A stretch of 64,000 bases of DNA from Chitinophagales bacterium (lineage in GTDB: Bacteria; Bacteroidota; Bacteroidia; Chitinophagales; Chitinophagaceae): positions 1 through 64,000 of the forward strand of contig JAFLBI010000001.1 in assembly GCA_017303835.1 (NCBI GenBank), read 5' to 3'. The notes below the pieces were generated by a model, which had not been told where the DNA came from, made no database searches, and saw nothing but the letters and a program-made list of their open reading frames with translations. This document shows, one piece after another, positions 54,198 through 63,031 of the stretch. The position numbers were made by a program, and so were the translations under genes. The number at the start of each line of letters is the position of its first letter. Position 1 is the stretch's first letter.

Positions 54198-54853
54198 AAT
54201 ATCAACTGGAAGCAGACGGTATCATGCTGGATTTTGGTGCGAGAAGGATTCTGGCTGATGTGTACATGAAGTGCGAAACAGGTAAGATTACCGGTTTATT
54301 GGGCAGAAACGGTCAGGGTAAGACCTGCTTGATGAACATCATTTATGGTACCCTTCCTGCATTAAGCAAATCGGTTCGATTGAACGGTAAACCTATATAT
54401 GATGCTTTTAAGCGTCCTAATTTATTAACGTATCTGCCTCAGTTCCATTTTATACCGGGGTTCTTAACCTTACAAAGAGTGTTTACTGATTTCACTTTGG
54501 ATTATGCCACATTCTGCGAACATTTCCCTGAATTCAAACAGCCTATTCATACGCGGATTAGTGATTTGTCTGGCGGACAAAGACGATTGATAGAAGTGTA
54601 CGTGGTATTGATGTCTCCATCACATTTCTCCATGTTGGATGAGCCATTTTCTCAGCTAATGCCATTATATATTGAGCGTTTGCAAGTGTTATTGCAGAAA
54701 GAAAAAGAGCGGAAAGGTTTCTTGATATCCGATCATTTGTTTCAACAAGTAACCGATATAGCCGATCAGGTTTATTTGTTATCAAATGGTAAAACGCACC
54801 TTATTAAAGAGCTGAGTGATTTAGATCGGCTACAATATGCTAAGATTTATTAA
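54194..54853 (+). CDS. ABC transporter ATP-binding protein, compact
   Basis: A 219-residue ATPase. Walker A is GRNGQGKT (about 36-43), the signature DLSGGQRRLIEVY (about 125-137), Walker B FSMLDEPFSQLMP (about 145-157), and the switch His is in ISDHLFQQV. All catalytic motifs are intact. It overlaps the small membrane protein gene by 4 nt and has no ordinary permease beside it. It could act in a minimal exporter or as a cytoplasmic regulator. Confidence 0.87.
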   Translation: MKYQLEADGIMLDFGARRILADVYMKCETGKITGLLGRNGQGKTCLMNIIYGTLPALSKSVRLNGKPIYDAFKRPNLLTYLPQFHFIPGFLTLQRVFTDFTLDYATFCEHFPEFKQPIHTRISDLSGGQRRLIEVYVVLMSPSHFSMLDEPFSQLMPLYIERLQVLLQKEKERKGFLISDHLFQQVTDIADQVYLLSNGKTHLIKELSDLDRLQYAKIY

Positions 54854-54860
54854 CGCACTT

Positions 54861-54903
54861 CTAGCCTTTGTAGGTCGCCCGACCAGCAAAAAGTACATAT
54901 TAA
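54861..54903. repeat. GGTCGCC hairpin repeat, copy 2
   Basis: TTTGTAGGTCG-CC-CGACCAGCAAA (54867-54890), with two mismatched pairs, in the same orientation and with the same flanks (CT-GCCTT before, AAA-GTA-ATAT after) as copy 1. It lies 8 nt after the ABC gene. Confidence 0.75.
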
Positions 54904-54959
54904 TCTGATTCAATTATATACAAGCAATATGCAGAACAATCAGTCAGCTGCGTATCTTC

Positions 54960-55583
54960 ATGCAAACACGCTGTGTTTTAGAGAAAACAAAATACACACC
55001 ATTGAGCAGTGAAATAGTCAATCATGAGGTTATAGCGCATTTCAGGAAATATATTCCGGTTAGTGACGCATTAAAGGCAGAGTTGGATAAGCGGCTTTCC
55101 TTTGCTGAATATAAAAAGGGTGATTTGTTGCATGATGCCAGAAATATCTGCAAACAGAGCTTTTTTATACAGAAGGGCTTGGTACGTGTATACTTTCTGA
55201 AAGATGAAAAAGAGGTATCTGAGTATTTCAGCGCTGAGCATGAATGGGTAAATTCACCCAGAAGCTTTATGCAGCAACAAAAGGATATCTATTTCATTGA
55301 TGCCATTGAGCCAACAGCGTGTGCTTGTCTGCATGTGGATGATCTTGTGTATTTGTTCAATCATTTTATTGAGATGGAACGTTATGCAAGACTTTCCATG
55401 GGTTCAGCTTTTGGGCATTTTATGGAGCGCATTACTTCCATGCGCTTTAGCACAGCCAAAGAGAAATACCAGCATTTTTGTACAACCTATCATGATATTC
55501 ATCACCGCATTCCACTTGGTATGGTAGCTTCTTATCTGGGCATCGCTCAGGAAACCTTAAGCAGGTTAAGAGCGGAACAATGA
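54960..55583 (+). CDS. Crp/Fnr-family transcriptional regulator (second copy)
   Basis: A 207-residue relative of the regulator at 51779. The beta-roll domain is at about 40-140 (FFIQKGLVRVYFLKDEKEVSEYF) and the helix-turn-helix at the C-terminus (GMVASYLGIAQETLSRLRAEQ). The N-terminal 20 residues are extra. It is followed after 65 nt by an alpha/beta hydrolase gene. Effector unknown. Confidence 0.83.
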   Translation: MQTRCVLEKTKYTPLSSEIVNHEVIAHFRKYIPVSDALKAELDKRLSFAEYKKGDLLHDARNICKQSFFIQKGLVRVYFLKDEKEVSEYFSAEHEWVNSPRSFMQQQKDIYFIDAIEPTACACLHVDDLVYLFNHFIEMERYARLSMGSAFGHFMERITSMRFSTAKEKYQHFCTTYHDIHHRIPLGMVASYLGIAQETLSRLRAEQ

Positions 55584-55648
55584 TTTTTTGATCTGGGTCA
55601 AAAATTTCGGAGAAGTGTAATTGCATATTTGCATAAATCATCACTGCT

Positions 55649-56488
55649 ATGCAAGCAAAGCATGTAGCCATTTTTATTATTTGTCTTTTCCTTTCTATTA
55701 AACAGTTTGCTCAGATTACACTTTCAACACCCAATGTGGAAGCAGTCTTGTATCTGGGTGAGGGGCGTAAACAACCACTTATTGTTGGGCTTGGCGGATC
55801 AGAGGGTGGTAATGCATGGGCCAGTGACTATTGGAAAAAGACAAGAGATCAGATTATCAGCAAGGGCTATGCATTTCTTGCACTTGGCTATTTCCGTGGA
55901 AAAGGAACGCCGGCTATTTTGGAGAAAATTGCTATCGAAGATGTGTACAATGCCATCCGATTAGCTGCCCGGCAAAAAGGTGTAAACGGTAAGCGTATTG
56001 CGATTATCGGAGGATCGAGAGGGGCCGATCTAGCATTGTTATTAGGCAGCTATTATCCAGATATCAACTGTGTAATCAGTATTGTAGGCAGTAATGCAGT
56101 TTTTCCCGGCAATACAATTCATTTTTCAAGTTCCTGCTGGACTTACGAGCAAAAGCAATTGCCTTTTCTGCCGGTAAATGATGCGGCTGTGCCCTTTTTG
56201 ATGAAACGCAATTTGCGCGGAGCTTTTGAGGAAATGCTGAAAGACAGTGTTGCGTTGGCCAAAGCTGCAATTCCGGTAGAAAAGATCAAGGGGCCTATTT
56301 TGTTCATGTCTGCAACCAAGGATGAGGTTTGTCCATCCACACCCATGGCTGAGTCAATGATGGAGCGGCTAGGTCAAAGCCAATTCAAATATCCCCATTT
56401 GCATAAAGCAGTGGAGGGCGGTCATGCGGCGCCGCTGAAGCATTTTGATGAAGTCATTCGTTTTCTGGATATATATTTCCTAAGATAG
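55649..56488 (+). CDS. Secreted acyl-CoA thioesterase/BAAT-like alpha/beta hydrolase
   Basis: A 279-residue exported hydrolase. After a signal peptide ending near residue 22, the nucleophile motif GGSRGAD (Ser about 119) and the rest of the triad (SATKDEVCPS for Asp, VEGGHAAPLKH for His) follow the BAAT C-terminal/dienelactone hydrolase pattern. The substrate is unknown. The secreted location argues against acyl-CoA as the real substrate. Confidence 0.78.
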   Translation: MQAKHVAIFIICLFLSIKQFAQITLSTPNVEAVLYLGEGRKQPLIVGLGGSEGGNAWASDYWKKTRDQIISKGYAFLALGYFRGKGTPAILEKIAIEDVYNAIRLAARQKGVNGKRIAIIGGSRGADLALLLGSYYPDINCVISIVGSNAVFPGNTIHFSSSCWTYEQKQLPFLPVNDAAVPFLMKRNLRGAFEEMLKDSVALAKAAIPVEKIKGPILFMSATKDEVCPSTPMAESMMERLGQSQFKYPHLHKAVEGGHAAPLKHFDEVIRFLDIYFLR

Positions 56489-56594
56489 GTATTAAGCTTG
56501 TTTCTATTCACCTGCTATACTTCGACTCACAGCTTCTTACGCTTATGAAAACTGCTTGGTATTTCAAGTGATAAAATAACTTTTGCCCTTTTTT

Positions 56595-56648
56595 GTCCCC
56601 GCAGGGTCTTCCGTATAGGAGACCCTGTGGTATTTTAGCGGTGAGGAC
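56595..56648. repeat. GTCC...GGAC dispersed repeat, copy 2
   Basis: GTCCCCGCAGGGTCT-TCC opens a hairpin closed by GGAGACCCTGTGG, then continues TATTTTAGCGGTGAGGAC, with the outer GTCC/GGAC also able to pair. It is about 80% identical to the copy at 57727-57781 and lies about 20 nt before a GGTC hairpin. Confidence 0.82.
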
Positions 56649-56669
56649 ACCATAGCATGGAGCATGGTA

Positions 56670-56693
56670 TTTGTTGGTCAGGCGACCAACAAA
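56670..56693. repeat. GGTCGCC hairpin repeat, copy 3 (inverted)
   Basis: TTTGTTGGTC-AGGC-GACCAACAAA, a perfect 10-bp stem. Read on the minus strand the centre is GTCGCCTGAC, so this copy has the opposite orientation to copies 1 and 2. Confidence 0.8.
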
Positions 56694-56809
56694 GGCAAGA
56701 AATGGAAATCTTTTGTAAATTGACACATCAACCAAGCTGACTATCTGCTGCATCTTATTTATTCGTGCATAATGCTGCGCATTGTTGGCTAAATTGCTAA
56801 TCACCCTTC

Positions 56810-57703
56810 ATGGAATCAAATCATCAAGAGGAAAAGTTGAACAGTTTGGATGGAGAACCTATGTCTGAGACTGTATTAACTGAGCCTACTCAAGAACCAC
56901 AATCACCTGAACCAATGGAAGTACATCATCACGCCCACCACGATCATGGTAAGAAAAACTGGAAAACTTATTTCTGGGAGTTTTTTATGTTGTTTCTAGC
57001 TGTGTTCTGTGGTTTTCTGGCGGAGAACTTTAGAGAGCATTATGTTGAAGAGCAAAGGGTTGAGCGGCAGCTAAATATAATGGTGGACAATCTCCGATAT
57101 GATACCACAAGAATAGGGCGAAATCAAATGGCTAACCGTTTTGGAATCACTGTATTAGATTCTTTGCGTAAAGAAGTTATGTTGATTATTCAAGGAAAAA
57201 AGGAGTATTCAAATTTCTACAGATTGAGGGAAGGATTAAATGTGTACGGAGAACCACGATTTAACTCTTCTGCATATACACAGCTAACTACAACTGGCTT
57301 ACTTCGCTTAGTGAAAAATGATTCGTTGATTATTCAAGTCAACGACTATTATGAGCGAGTAACTTATATGGTTAAATCAGCTGTGGAGGCAGCAAATCTA
57401 ACAAGCGCTAAGGTTAATGAGCAGTTTAATATGCTTGCTGATCAAACTTCTTTTAATGAATTGATTAGCGCTTTTCGTGCAAGTTATCCTCCTCTTCAGG
57501 ATACGGCTTTTGATCGATTAAAAGAAAAAGTATTCGCTACAGCTCAATTACGTCTAGTTAATAGTAGTCCTACTGAATTACATAAACTATATAATGATTT
57601 GGTACAACTTGAGGTGGCGGTTAAAATATTAGAATCCAGAATGGATTATGCGAAGTCGTCTGCCGTTAAGTTGATGAATGAAATCGAGAAAACTTATCAT
57701 TAA
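56810..57703 (+). CDS. Membrane-anchored protein with His-rich N-terminus, unknown function
   Basis: A 297-residue protein. The first 45 residues are acidic and Pro-rich and contain HHHAHHDHG (about 40-48); one transmembrane helix follows (WEFFMLFLAVFCGFLAEN, about 57-74), then a long mostly helical domain (about 80-297) with Arg/Glu-rich coiled coil. The plan is common in Chitinophagaceae and the His run may bind metal. No function is inferred. Start at the ATG 56810. Confidence 0.7.
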   Translation: MESNHQEEKLNSLDGEPMSETVLTEPTQEPQSPEPMEVHHHAHHDHGKKNWKTYFWEFFMLFLAVFCGFLAENFREHYVEEQRVERQLNIMVDNLRYDTTRIGRNQMANRFGITVLDSLRKEVMLIIQGKKEYSNFYRLREGLNVYGEPRFNSSAYTQLTTTGLLRLVKNDSLIIQVNDYYERVTYMVKSAVEAANLTSAKVNEQFNMLADQTSFNELISAFRASYPPLQDTAFDRLKEKVFATAQLRLVNSSPTELHKLYNDLVQLEVAVKILESRMDYAKSSAVKLMNEIEKTYH

Positions 57704-57726
57704 TCTTTTTTCGCATGAGCTTTTTT

Positions 57727-57781
57727 GTCCTCGCAGGGTCTTCCGCTTGCGGAGACCCTGCGGTATCCCAGCGATGAGGAC
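57727..57781. repeat. GTCC...GGAC dispersed repeat, copy 3
   Basis: GTCCTCGCAGGGTCT-TCCGC opens a hairpin closed by GCGGAGACCCTGCGG, then TATCCCAGCGATGAGGAC. It is the best-formed copy. It begins 24 nt after the preceding stop codon. Confidence 0.82.
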
Positions 57782-57802
57782 AACGCTGTTTGGCTTTTGG
57801 TC

Positions 57803-57826
57803 TTTGTTGGTCTGGCGACCAACAAA
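57803..57826. repeat. GGTCGCC hairpin repeat, copy 4 (inverted)
   Basis: TTTGTTGGTC-TGGC-GACCAACAAA, a perfect 10-bp stem in the same orientation as copy 3 and at the same distance from its GTCC...GGAC neighbour. Confidence 0.8.
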
Positions 57827-57852
57827 GACAGGTATATTCTTAAAGTTCAGTT

Positions 57853-58260
57853 TTGCTTACCTTCAGTGTAATCAAACGGCTGTATTTGCGTCATAAAATA
57901 CTCAATATTAGTGTGGTGCTAACATCCTTGCTAGGCTACCTGCAATGGGGTGGGGGTAATACTATGTTTCTGTTTCAGGCAGAAGGCGAAGTTTTATTAA
58001 AGCTTTTTACAAAACCGGCTGAAGTTTTTCATCCATTGACCATCTTACCCATGCTGGGGCAGCTGATGCTGCTGATTACTGTATTTCAAGAAAAGCCCTC
58101 GAAAATACTTACTTGGTCTGGTATTATTGCCCTAAGTAGTTTATTGGCACTCATGTTGGTAATTGGTTTTATGGATATGAACCCAAGCATCATAGTGTCC
58201 GTTTTGCCCTTTTTTGTACTTGTTTTTTTTGTTGTTAAAGGCCTACGCAGTAAGGCATAG
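57853..58260 (+). CDS. Small membrane protein, unknown function
   Basis: A protein of up to 135 residues with four hydrophobic segments (about 17-34, 61-80, 84-106 and 112-128). The start is uncertain: TTG at 57853 gives the longest form, later TTG or GTG codons are possible, and the first ATG (near 57964) would lose the first helix. No family is recognised. It follows the repeat pair at 57727-57826. Confidence 0.5.
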   Translation: MLTFSVIKRLYLRHKILNISVVLTSLLGYLQWGGGNTMFLFQAEGEVLLKLFTKPAEVFHPLTILPMLGQLMLLITVFQEKPSKILTWSGIIALSSLLALMLVIGFMDMNPSIIVSVLPFFVLVFFVVKGLRSKA

Positions 58261-58349
58261 TCTTGTCTAGTTCAGTGCTTTGAATCACATCATTATGCGA
58301 TTGTGTTTAGAAGCAGGAAAGTGCAATTTTGGGTCATCAAGTTGTGCTC

Positions 58350-59114
58350 ATGGTAAAGATTTTTCGTGTAATGCTGTTTAGTCTGTCTGGCATCATCAAT
58401 AGTGCTGCTGTTTTTTGTCAGACGAATACACAAACAAATTTTGTCTCTATTTTCAATGGCCGTAACCTAGATGGCTGGTATGGTGATACCACTTATTGGC
58501 GGGTAGAAGACAGTGCTTTAACGGGAGAGGTAAAACCGAATAATCTTCTTCAGCACAACTCATTTATTATTTGGCGTGGCGGTATGCCGGCAGACTTTGA
58601 GCTGAAAGGGCAATTCAGGATCAGTGCTGAAGGTAATTCAGGGATTAATTACAGGAGTGAGGAAGTGAAAGGCATACCCTATGCTTTAAGAGGTTATCAG
58701 GCAGATATTGACGGACAAAACTGGTACACAGGACAGAACTATGAAGAACGAAAACGTACCACATTGGCCTATATCGGTCAGAAGACCACCGTCAATACAT
58801 GTATGGAGCAAACTTCTTTGGAAGCTATTAGTAAGCGTGTTCGTAACAATGCCTGGACTTGTGTAAATCAGACTGCGTCTTTAGGAAGTGCAGATAGTTT
58901 AACTGCTGGTTTATTGCCTAATCAGTGGCATGATTTCCACCTGATTGTACGCGGTAATCGTATGCAACACTATATCAATGGCCGACTAATGAGTGATGTA
59001 ACTGATGATGATACGGTTAACCGAAGCGAAAAGGGATTAATTGGGGTACAAGTACATGTTGGTCCGGCCATGAAAGTGCAGTATAAGCACCTCCAATTAA
59101 AGCAATACAAATAA
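58350..59114 (+). CDS. Secreted DUF1080 (3-keto-disaccharide hydrolase-like) protein
   Basis: A 254-residue exported protein with a signal peptide (ending about AAVFCQ) and a jelly-roll domain beginning FVSIFNGRNLDGWYGDTTYWRVEDSAL in pieces, then FELKGQFRISAEGNSGINYRSE and DFHLIVRGNRMQHYINGRL. This is the DUF1080 pattern, found in glycoside-degrading enzymes of Bacteroidota and Planctomycetes. The ATG at 58350 is preferred to an upstream TTG. Confidence 0.85.
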   Translation: MVKIFRVMLFSLSGIINSAAVFCQTNTQTNFVSIFNGRNLDGWYGDTTYWRVEDSALTGEVKPNNLLQHNSFIIWRGGMPADFELKGQFRISAEGNSGINYRSEEVKGIPYALRGYQADIDGQNWYTGQNYEERKRTTLAYIGQKTTVNTCMEQTSLEAISKRVRNNAWTCVNQTASLGSADSLTAGLLPNQWHDFHLIVRGNRMQHYINGRLMSDVTDDDTVNRSEKGLIGVQVHVGPAMKVQYKHLQLKQYK

Positions 59115-59180
59115 GCAGAACCGCAGTTAAATCAGAATCCAAATCTTTCATTAAATTACTGTTCAATCAAAACAACACAT

Positions 59181-59669
59181 ATGCAATTGTCCATCACTAG
59201 GATTACAAAAAAAGCAGGTATTGTCTGTGCATTCCTGCTTGCTATGCTCTCGGGTAATGAAACCAAAGCCCAAAAAGGCTATGAGTTTACCTCCTTCACT
59301 GTCATTGAGTCAATCATTCCAAGCGGACTTGGCCGCTCACGAATCATTCATGCTTTAGAGCCTCGAGATTACAAAGAGTTTACCTCTGTCAGGTCTGAAG
59401 ATGATAACACAAGAAATAAATCTGATCGTGATGATATTCGGGTGAAGAATTTTGCGGAAACCAAAATCCTCAACTTTTTCAATATGGGCGGTATCCGTTT
59501 TCAGAACATCGCTGCAAATGATGCAGTTGTAAACAGCAAGGTAAATAGTATGATGGAAGATGGCTGGGACTTGATGACCATTGTTGCTGGCGTAGAAAGT
59601 GATGCTGGTGAAAAAGATGGTCAGGGTATTTTCATAACCCGCTTCTATTTTAAAAGACCTAAGAAGTAA
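59181..59669 (+). CDS. Secreted protein of unknown function
   Basis: A 162-residue protein with a signal peptide (about 1-30, ending NETKAQ) and a short mixed domain with an Asp/Arg-rich loop (SVRSEDDNTRNKSDRDDIR). The pattern MMEDGWDLMTIVAG near residue 125 recalls DUF4177-like proteins, but I would not assign it. It follows the DUF1080 gene after 66 nt on the same strand and has its own terminator. Confidence 0.6.
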   Translation: MQLSITRITKKAGIVCAFLLAMLSGNETKAQKGYEFTSFTVIESIIPSGLGRSRIIHALEPRDYKEFTSVRSEDDNTRNKSDRDDIRVKNFAETKILNFFNMGGIRFQNIAANDAVVNSKVNSMMEDGWDLMTIVAGVESDAGEKDGQGIFITRFYFKRPKK

Positions 59670-59689
59670 AGTTGCTTGCTGACAAGACT

Positions 59690-59719
59690 AAAACGGAACG
59701 CCTGAGCGTTCCGTTTTTT
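59690..59719 (+). terminator. Terminator after the secreted protein gene
   Basis: A perfect 12-bp stem (AAAACGGAACGC / GCGTTCCGTTTT) with a CTGA loop followed by T residues, 20 nt after the stop codon at 59669. Confidence 0.9.
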
Positions 59720-59745
59720 GGTTTAGGTTGTATCTATTGTTTTTT

Positions 59746-60201
59746 TTATGCTTTAATCATCTCAATGTGATCAATTCCATCCTCATCATACACATCACTA
59801 CTTTGTACAAAGCCTAGTGATTCGTAAAAACGCTTGAGGTATAATTGCGCACCAATCTTGATGGGTGCTTGTCCCCATAAACGATAACAAGCTTCAATCG
59901 ATAATTCCATCACAGCCCTGCCGGCACCTGTTCTTCGCGCCGCAGGCGAACTCACCACACGGCCAATCGACATATAATCAGGATAAGAAACGCCCTTGGG
60001 AACAAGTCGGGTATAAGCCGCCAAAGCATCATTTTGACGCAACATCAGGTGATAACAATCTTGGTCTTTATTATCAGCATCCTGAAACACACAGTTTTGT
60101 TCCACAACAAAAACTTCATTCCGCAAGCGAATGATTTCGTATAACTCAGTGGCACTTAACTCGTTGAAATGCTTGATACTGTGGGTAAATCCTTGCTCCA
60201 T
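59746..60201 (-). CDS. ElaA-like GNAT acetyltransferase
   Basis: A 151-residue GNAT of the ElaA type: [26 protein letters not shown] and [12 protein letters not shown] at the N-terminal side, [23 protein letters not shown] for acetyl-CoA binding, and [23 protein letters not shown] at the end. Substrate unknown. It is divergent from the FAD oxidoreductase gene, with 60 nt between the start codons. Confidence 0.87.
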   Translation of the reverse strand: MEQGFTHSIKHFNELSATELYEIIRLRNEVFVVEQNCVFQDADNKDQDCYHLMLRQNDALAAYTRLVPKGVSYPDYMSIGRVVSSPAARRTGAGRAVMELSIEACYRLWGQAPIKIGAQLYLKRFYESLGFVQSSDVYDEDGIDHIEMIKA

Positions 60202-60261
60202 GGGTCAAAAATACATGGTATTACCCCATTATTTCTGCACCTTTGCACCCTTGTGAATACT

Positions 60262-61737
60262 ATGGCAAAAAAAGTTGCAATCATTGGTGCAGGCCCTGCG
60301 GGATTAACGGCCGCCTATTTATTGGGTAAGGCACAGCAGGAAGTAGTGGTGTTTGAAAAAGACCCGCAATATGTAGGTGGTATCTCCCGTACCGAAACCT
60401 ACAAAGGCTATGCATTCGATATCGGCGGTCACCGCTTTTTCTCTAAGAGCAAAGAAGTAGAAGATTTCTGGACAGAGATCCTTGGCGATGAAATGCTGGA
60501 GCGTCCGCGCAGTTCACGTATTTATTATAACAAGAAGTTCTTTTCCTACCCATTGGTAGCAATGGAAGCCCTACAAAAACTGGGGATCATTGAAAGTGCA
60601 TTGTGCGTACTCAGCTACCTACAAGCCAAAGCTTTCCCTGTAAAGAATCCAACCAATTTTGAAGATTGGGTTACCAATCAGTTTGGTAAAAGACTCTTCA
60701 ATATTTTCTTCAGAACCTATACAGAGAAAGTATGGGGTATTCCTTGTAAAGAGATTTCTGCCGACTGGGCAGCACAGCGTATCAAAGGACTTTCACTCAG
60801 CAGTGCTATCTGGAATGCGCTGTTTAAACCCAAAGCAAGTGGTGGCAAGGATAAAGTGATTAAGACACTCATTGATTCTTTCCGTTACCCTAAACGTGGC
60901 CCCGGTTTGATGTGGGAGACTTGTCGCGACAAGTGTATTGCCATGGGGGTACAAGTGGAAATGAATTGCGGCGTTAAAGGTGTGCATCAACAAGATGGCA
61001 AATGGTCCATCACCACAACTGATGGTAGAACTTTCGAAGGCTTTGATCATGTATTGTCTTCTGCACCAATTCGTGAGTTGATTCCAAGCATTCAGCCACA
61101 ACTGGAAGCCAGCGGTTACCAAGCTGCACAGAAGTTGGGTTACAGAGACTTCTTAACCGTGGTGCTGATTTGTAAAGACGAAGATGCATTTGATGATAAC
61201 TGGATTTATATCCATGATCCTTCCGTGAAAGTGGGCCGTATTCAGAACTTCAAGAGCTGGAGCCCTTATATGGTGCCAGACCCTTCGATGGCTTGTTATG
61301 GACTGGAGTATTTCTGTTTTGAAGGCGATGGCCTTTGGACGAGCAAGGATGAAGACCTGATTGCACTGGCCACCAAAGAAATGGTTCAGATTGGTTTAAC
61401 CAAAGCATCTGCAGTAGTAGATGGTTATGTGGTGCGTCAGCCAAAAGCTTATCCGGTGTACGATCATACTTACAAAGAAAATGTAGAAGCCATTCGTGAA
61501 GCGTTAAAGCCTTATCCGGGTATTTACCTGATGGGCCGCAATGGTATGCACAAATACAATAACCAAGATCATAGTATGATGACGGCTATGTTGGCTGCGA
61601 AGAACATCATTGCCGGCGAAGAATTGTATGATGTTTGGAACGTAAACGAGGATGCGGAATACCATGAAGGTGGCTTGCGCGGCGAAGAAGATACAGAGAA
61701 AGTCGTTGGTCGTTTAGTACCAAAGAGAGTTCAGTAG
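60262..61737 (+). CDS. NAD(P)/FAD-dependent oxidoreductase (amine oxidase-like)
   Basis: A 491-residue flavoprotein starting [22 protein letters not shown], the FAD-binding Rossmann motif, followed by [24 protein letters not shown] in pieces, the string typical of UDP-galactopyranose mutase/protoporphyrinogen oxidase relatives. The C-terminal [26 protein letters not shown] binds FAD. Such proteins often belong to surface-polysaccharide pathways; no such genes are adjacent. The start at 60262 avoids overlap with the divergent gene. Confidence 0.85.
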   Translation: MAKKVAIIGAGPAGLTAAYLLGKAQQEVVVFEKDPQYVGGISRTETYKGYAFDIGGHRFFSKSKEVEDFWTEILGDEMLERPRSSRIYYNKKFFSYPLVAMEALQKLGIIESALCVLSYLQAKAFPVKNPTNFEDWVTNQFGKRLFNIFFRTYTEKVWGIPCKEISADWAAQRIKGLSLSSAIWNALFKPKASGGKDKVIKTLIDSFRYPKRGPGLMWETCRDKCIAMGVQVEMNCGVKGVHQQDGKWSITTTDGRTFEGFDHVLSSAPIRELIPSIQPQLEASGYQAAQKLGYRDFLTVVLICKDEDAFDDNWIYIHDPSVKVGRIQNFKSWSPYMVPDPSMACYGLEYFCFEGDGLWTSKDEDLIALATKEMVQIGLTKASAVVDGYVVRQPKAYPVYDHTYKENVEAIREALKPYPGIYLMGRNGMHKYNNQDHSMMTAMLAAKNIIAGEELYDVWNVNEDAEYHEGGLRGEEDTEKVVGRLVPKRVQ

Positions 61738-61743
61738 TTAGAC

Positions 61744-63006
61744 TTAATAACCATATTTGTCTTTCCAACGTTCGCGGAGAAATTTGCGCAGTTCATTTTC
61801 TCTGGCATTATTGCCTGGGTTATAGAAGCGAGTGCCTTTCAAACCATCGGGCAAATATTCCTGCTCAATAAAATTGCCTTCGCCCAAGTGGGAGTATTGG
61901 TAATCTTTACCATACTGCATGTCTTTCATGAGTTTGGTAGGCGCATTACGTAAGTGTAAGGGCACTGGCTGATCCCCTTTTTGATGTACAGCACTTAGTG
62001 CTGCACCAATAGCTTCATAAGCAGCATTGCTTTTTGGAGAGGATGCCAAATAAGTAGCACATTGGGATAATATGATGCGTGATTCCGGATAACCAATTTT
62101 GCTTACTGCATCGAAGCAAGCATTGGCTAAGAGTATGGCATTTGGGTTGGCATTGCCCACATCTTCACTAGCAAAAATCAACATCCTGCGAGCGATGAAT
62201 TTTACATCCTCCCCACCTTCGATCATGCGTGCCAACCAATACACTGCACCATTGGGGTCGCTGCCGCGCATGCTTTTGATGAAAGCTGAAATGATATCGT
62301 AATGTTGCTCGCCTTGCTTATCGTAAATAGCAATCTTTTTTTGCGCTACTTGCATCACCAATGCATCTGTGATGGTCACAGGTTGCGTATTGGCTGATTG
62401 TACGACGAGTTCAAATAAATTGAGCAGTTTGCGTGCATCACCTCCGGAGATGCGAATCAATGCATCTGTCTCCTGCAGTGTTACTTGTTGTGCTTGTAAC
62501 CATGCATCTTTGGTAATGGCATCGTTCAGCAGATTAATAAGATCGCCTTCATCCAATGCTTTGAGTACATACACTTGGCATCTGCTGAGCAAGGCTGAGT
62601 TCACTTCAAAGGAAGGATTCTCTGTGGTGGCACCAATTAATGTGATGGTGCCTTTTTCTACTGCACCTAATAAAGCATCTTGCTGTCCTTTATTGAAACG
62701 ATGAATTTCATCAATGAATAAAATGGCTGCATCTACTTGTTTGGCTTGCTCAATCACTTCGCGTACTTCTTTTACACCGCTGCTGATGGCACTCAGTTGA
62801 AAATAGGGAACTGCTAAAGTGTGCGCAATGATATTGGCAATGGTGGTCTTGCCTGTGCCGGGAGGTCCCCATAAAATCATGGATGGAATGCGCTCCTGCT
62901 CAATGGCTTTACGCAATACAGAGCCCTCACCGGTGAGGTGTGTTTGTCCGGCCAAAGCCGATAAACTGCTAGGCCTTAATCTCTCTGCAAGCGGTGTGCT
63001 GTTCAC
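61744..63006 (-). CDS. rarA: Replication-associated recombination protein RarA
   Basis: A 420-residue AAA+ ATPase (MgsA/WRNIP1 family) acting at stalled forks. Walker A GPPGTGKTT, Walker B ILFIDEIHRFNKGQQDALL, sensor 1 GATTENPSFEV and the C-terminal tetramerisation domain (MRGSDPNGAVYWLARMIEGGED, ANPNAILLANACFDA) are all present. The start is either the GTG at 63006, giving NSTPLAERLRP next, or a TTG five codons upstream; no ATG is available. Confidence 0.92.
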   Translation of the reverse strand: MNSTPLAERLRPSSLSALAGQTHLTGEGSVLRKAIEQERIPSMILWGPPGTGKTTIANIIAHTLAVPYFQLSAISSGVKEVREVIEQAKQVDAAILFIDEIHRFNKGQQDALLGAVEKGTITLIGATTENPSFEVNSALLSRCQVYVLKALDEGDLINLLNDAITKDAWLQAQQVTLQETDALIRISGGDARKLLNLFELVVQSANTQPVTITDALVMQVAQKKIAIYDKQGEQHYDIISAFIKSMRGSDPNGAVYWLARMIEGGEDVKFIARRMLIFASEDVGNANPNAILLANACFDAVSKIGYPESRIILSQCATYLASSPKSNAAYEAIGAALSAVHQKGDQPVPLHLRNAPTKLMKDMQYGKDYQYSHLGEGNFIEQEYLPDGLKGTRFYNPGNNARENELRKFLRERWKDKYGY

Positions 63007-63031
63007 GGAACCAAAGTACAAAATACCTTGC

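Larger units (their letters stand above)
56489..56809. other. 321-bp gap carrying two repeat elements
   Basis: No gene is seen. The gap contains the GTCC...GGAC element (56595-56648) and a GGTC hairpin (56670-56693), the same pair, in the same order and spacing, as at 57727-57826. Confidence 0.75.
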
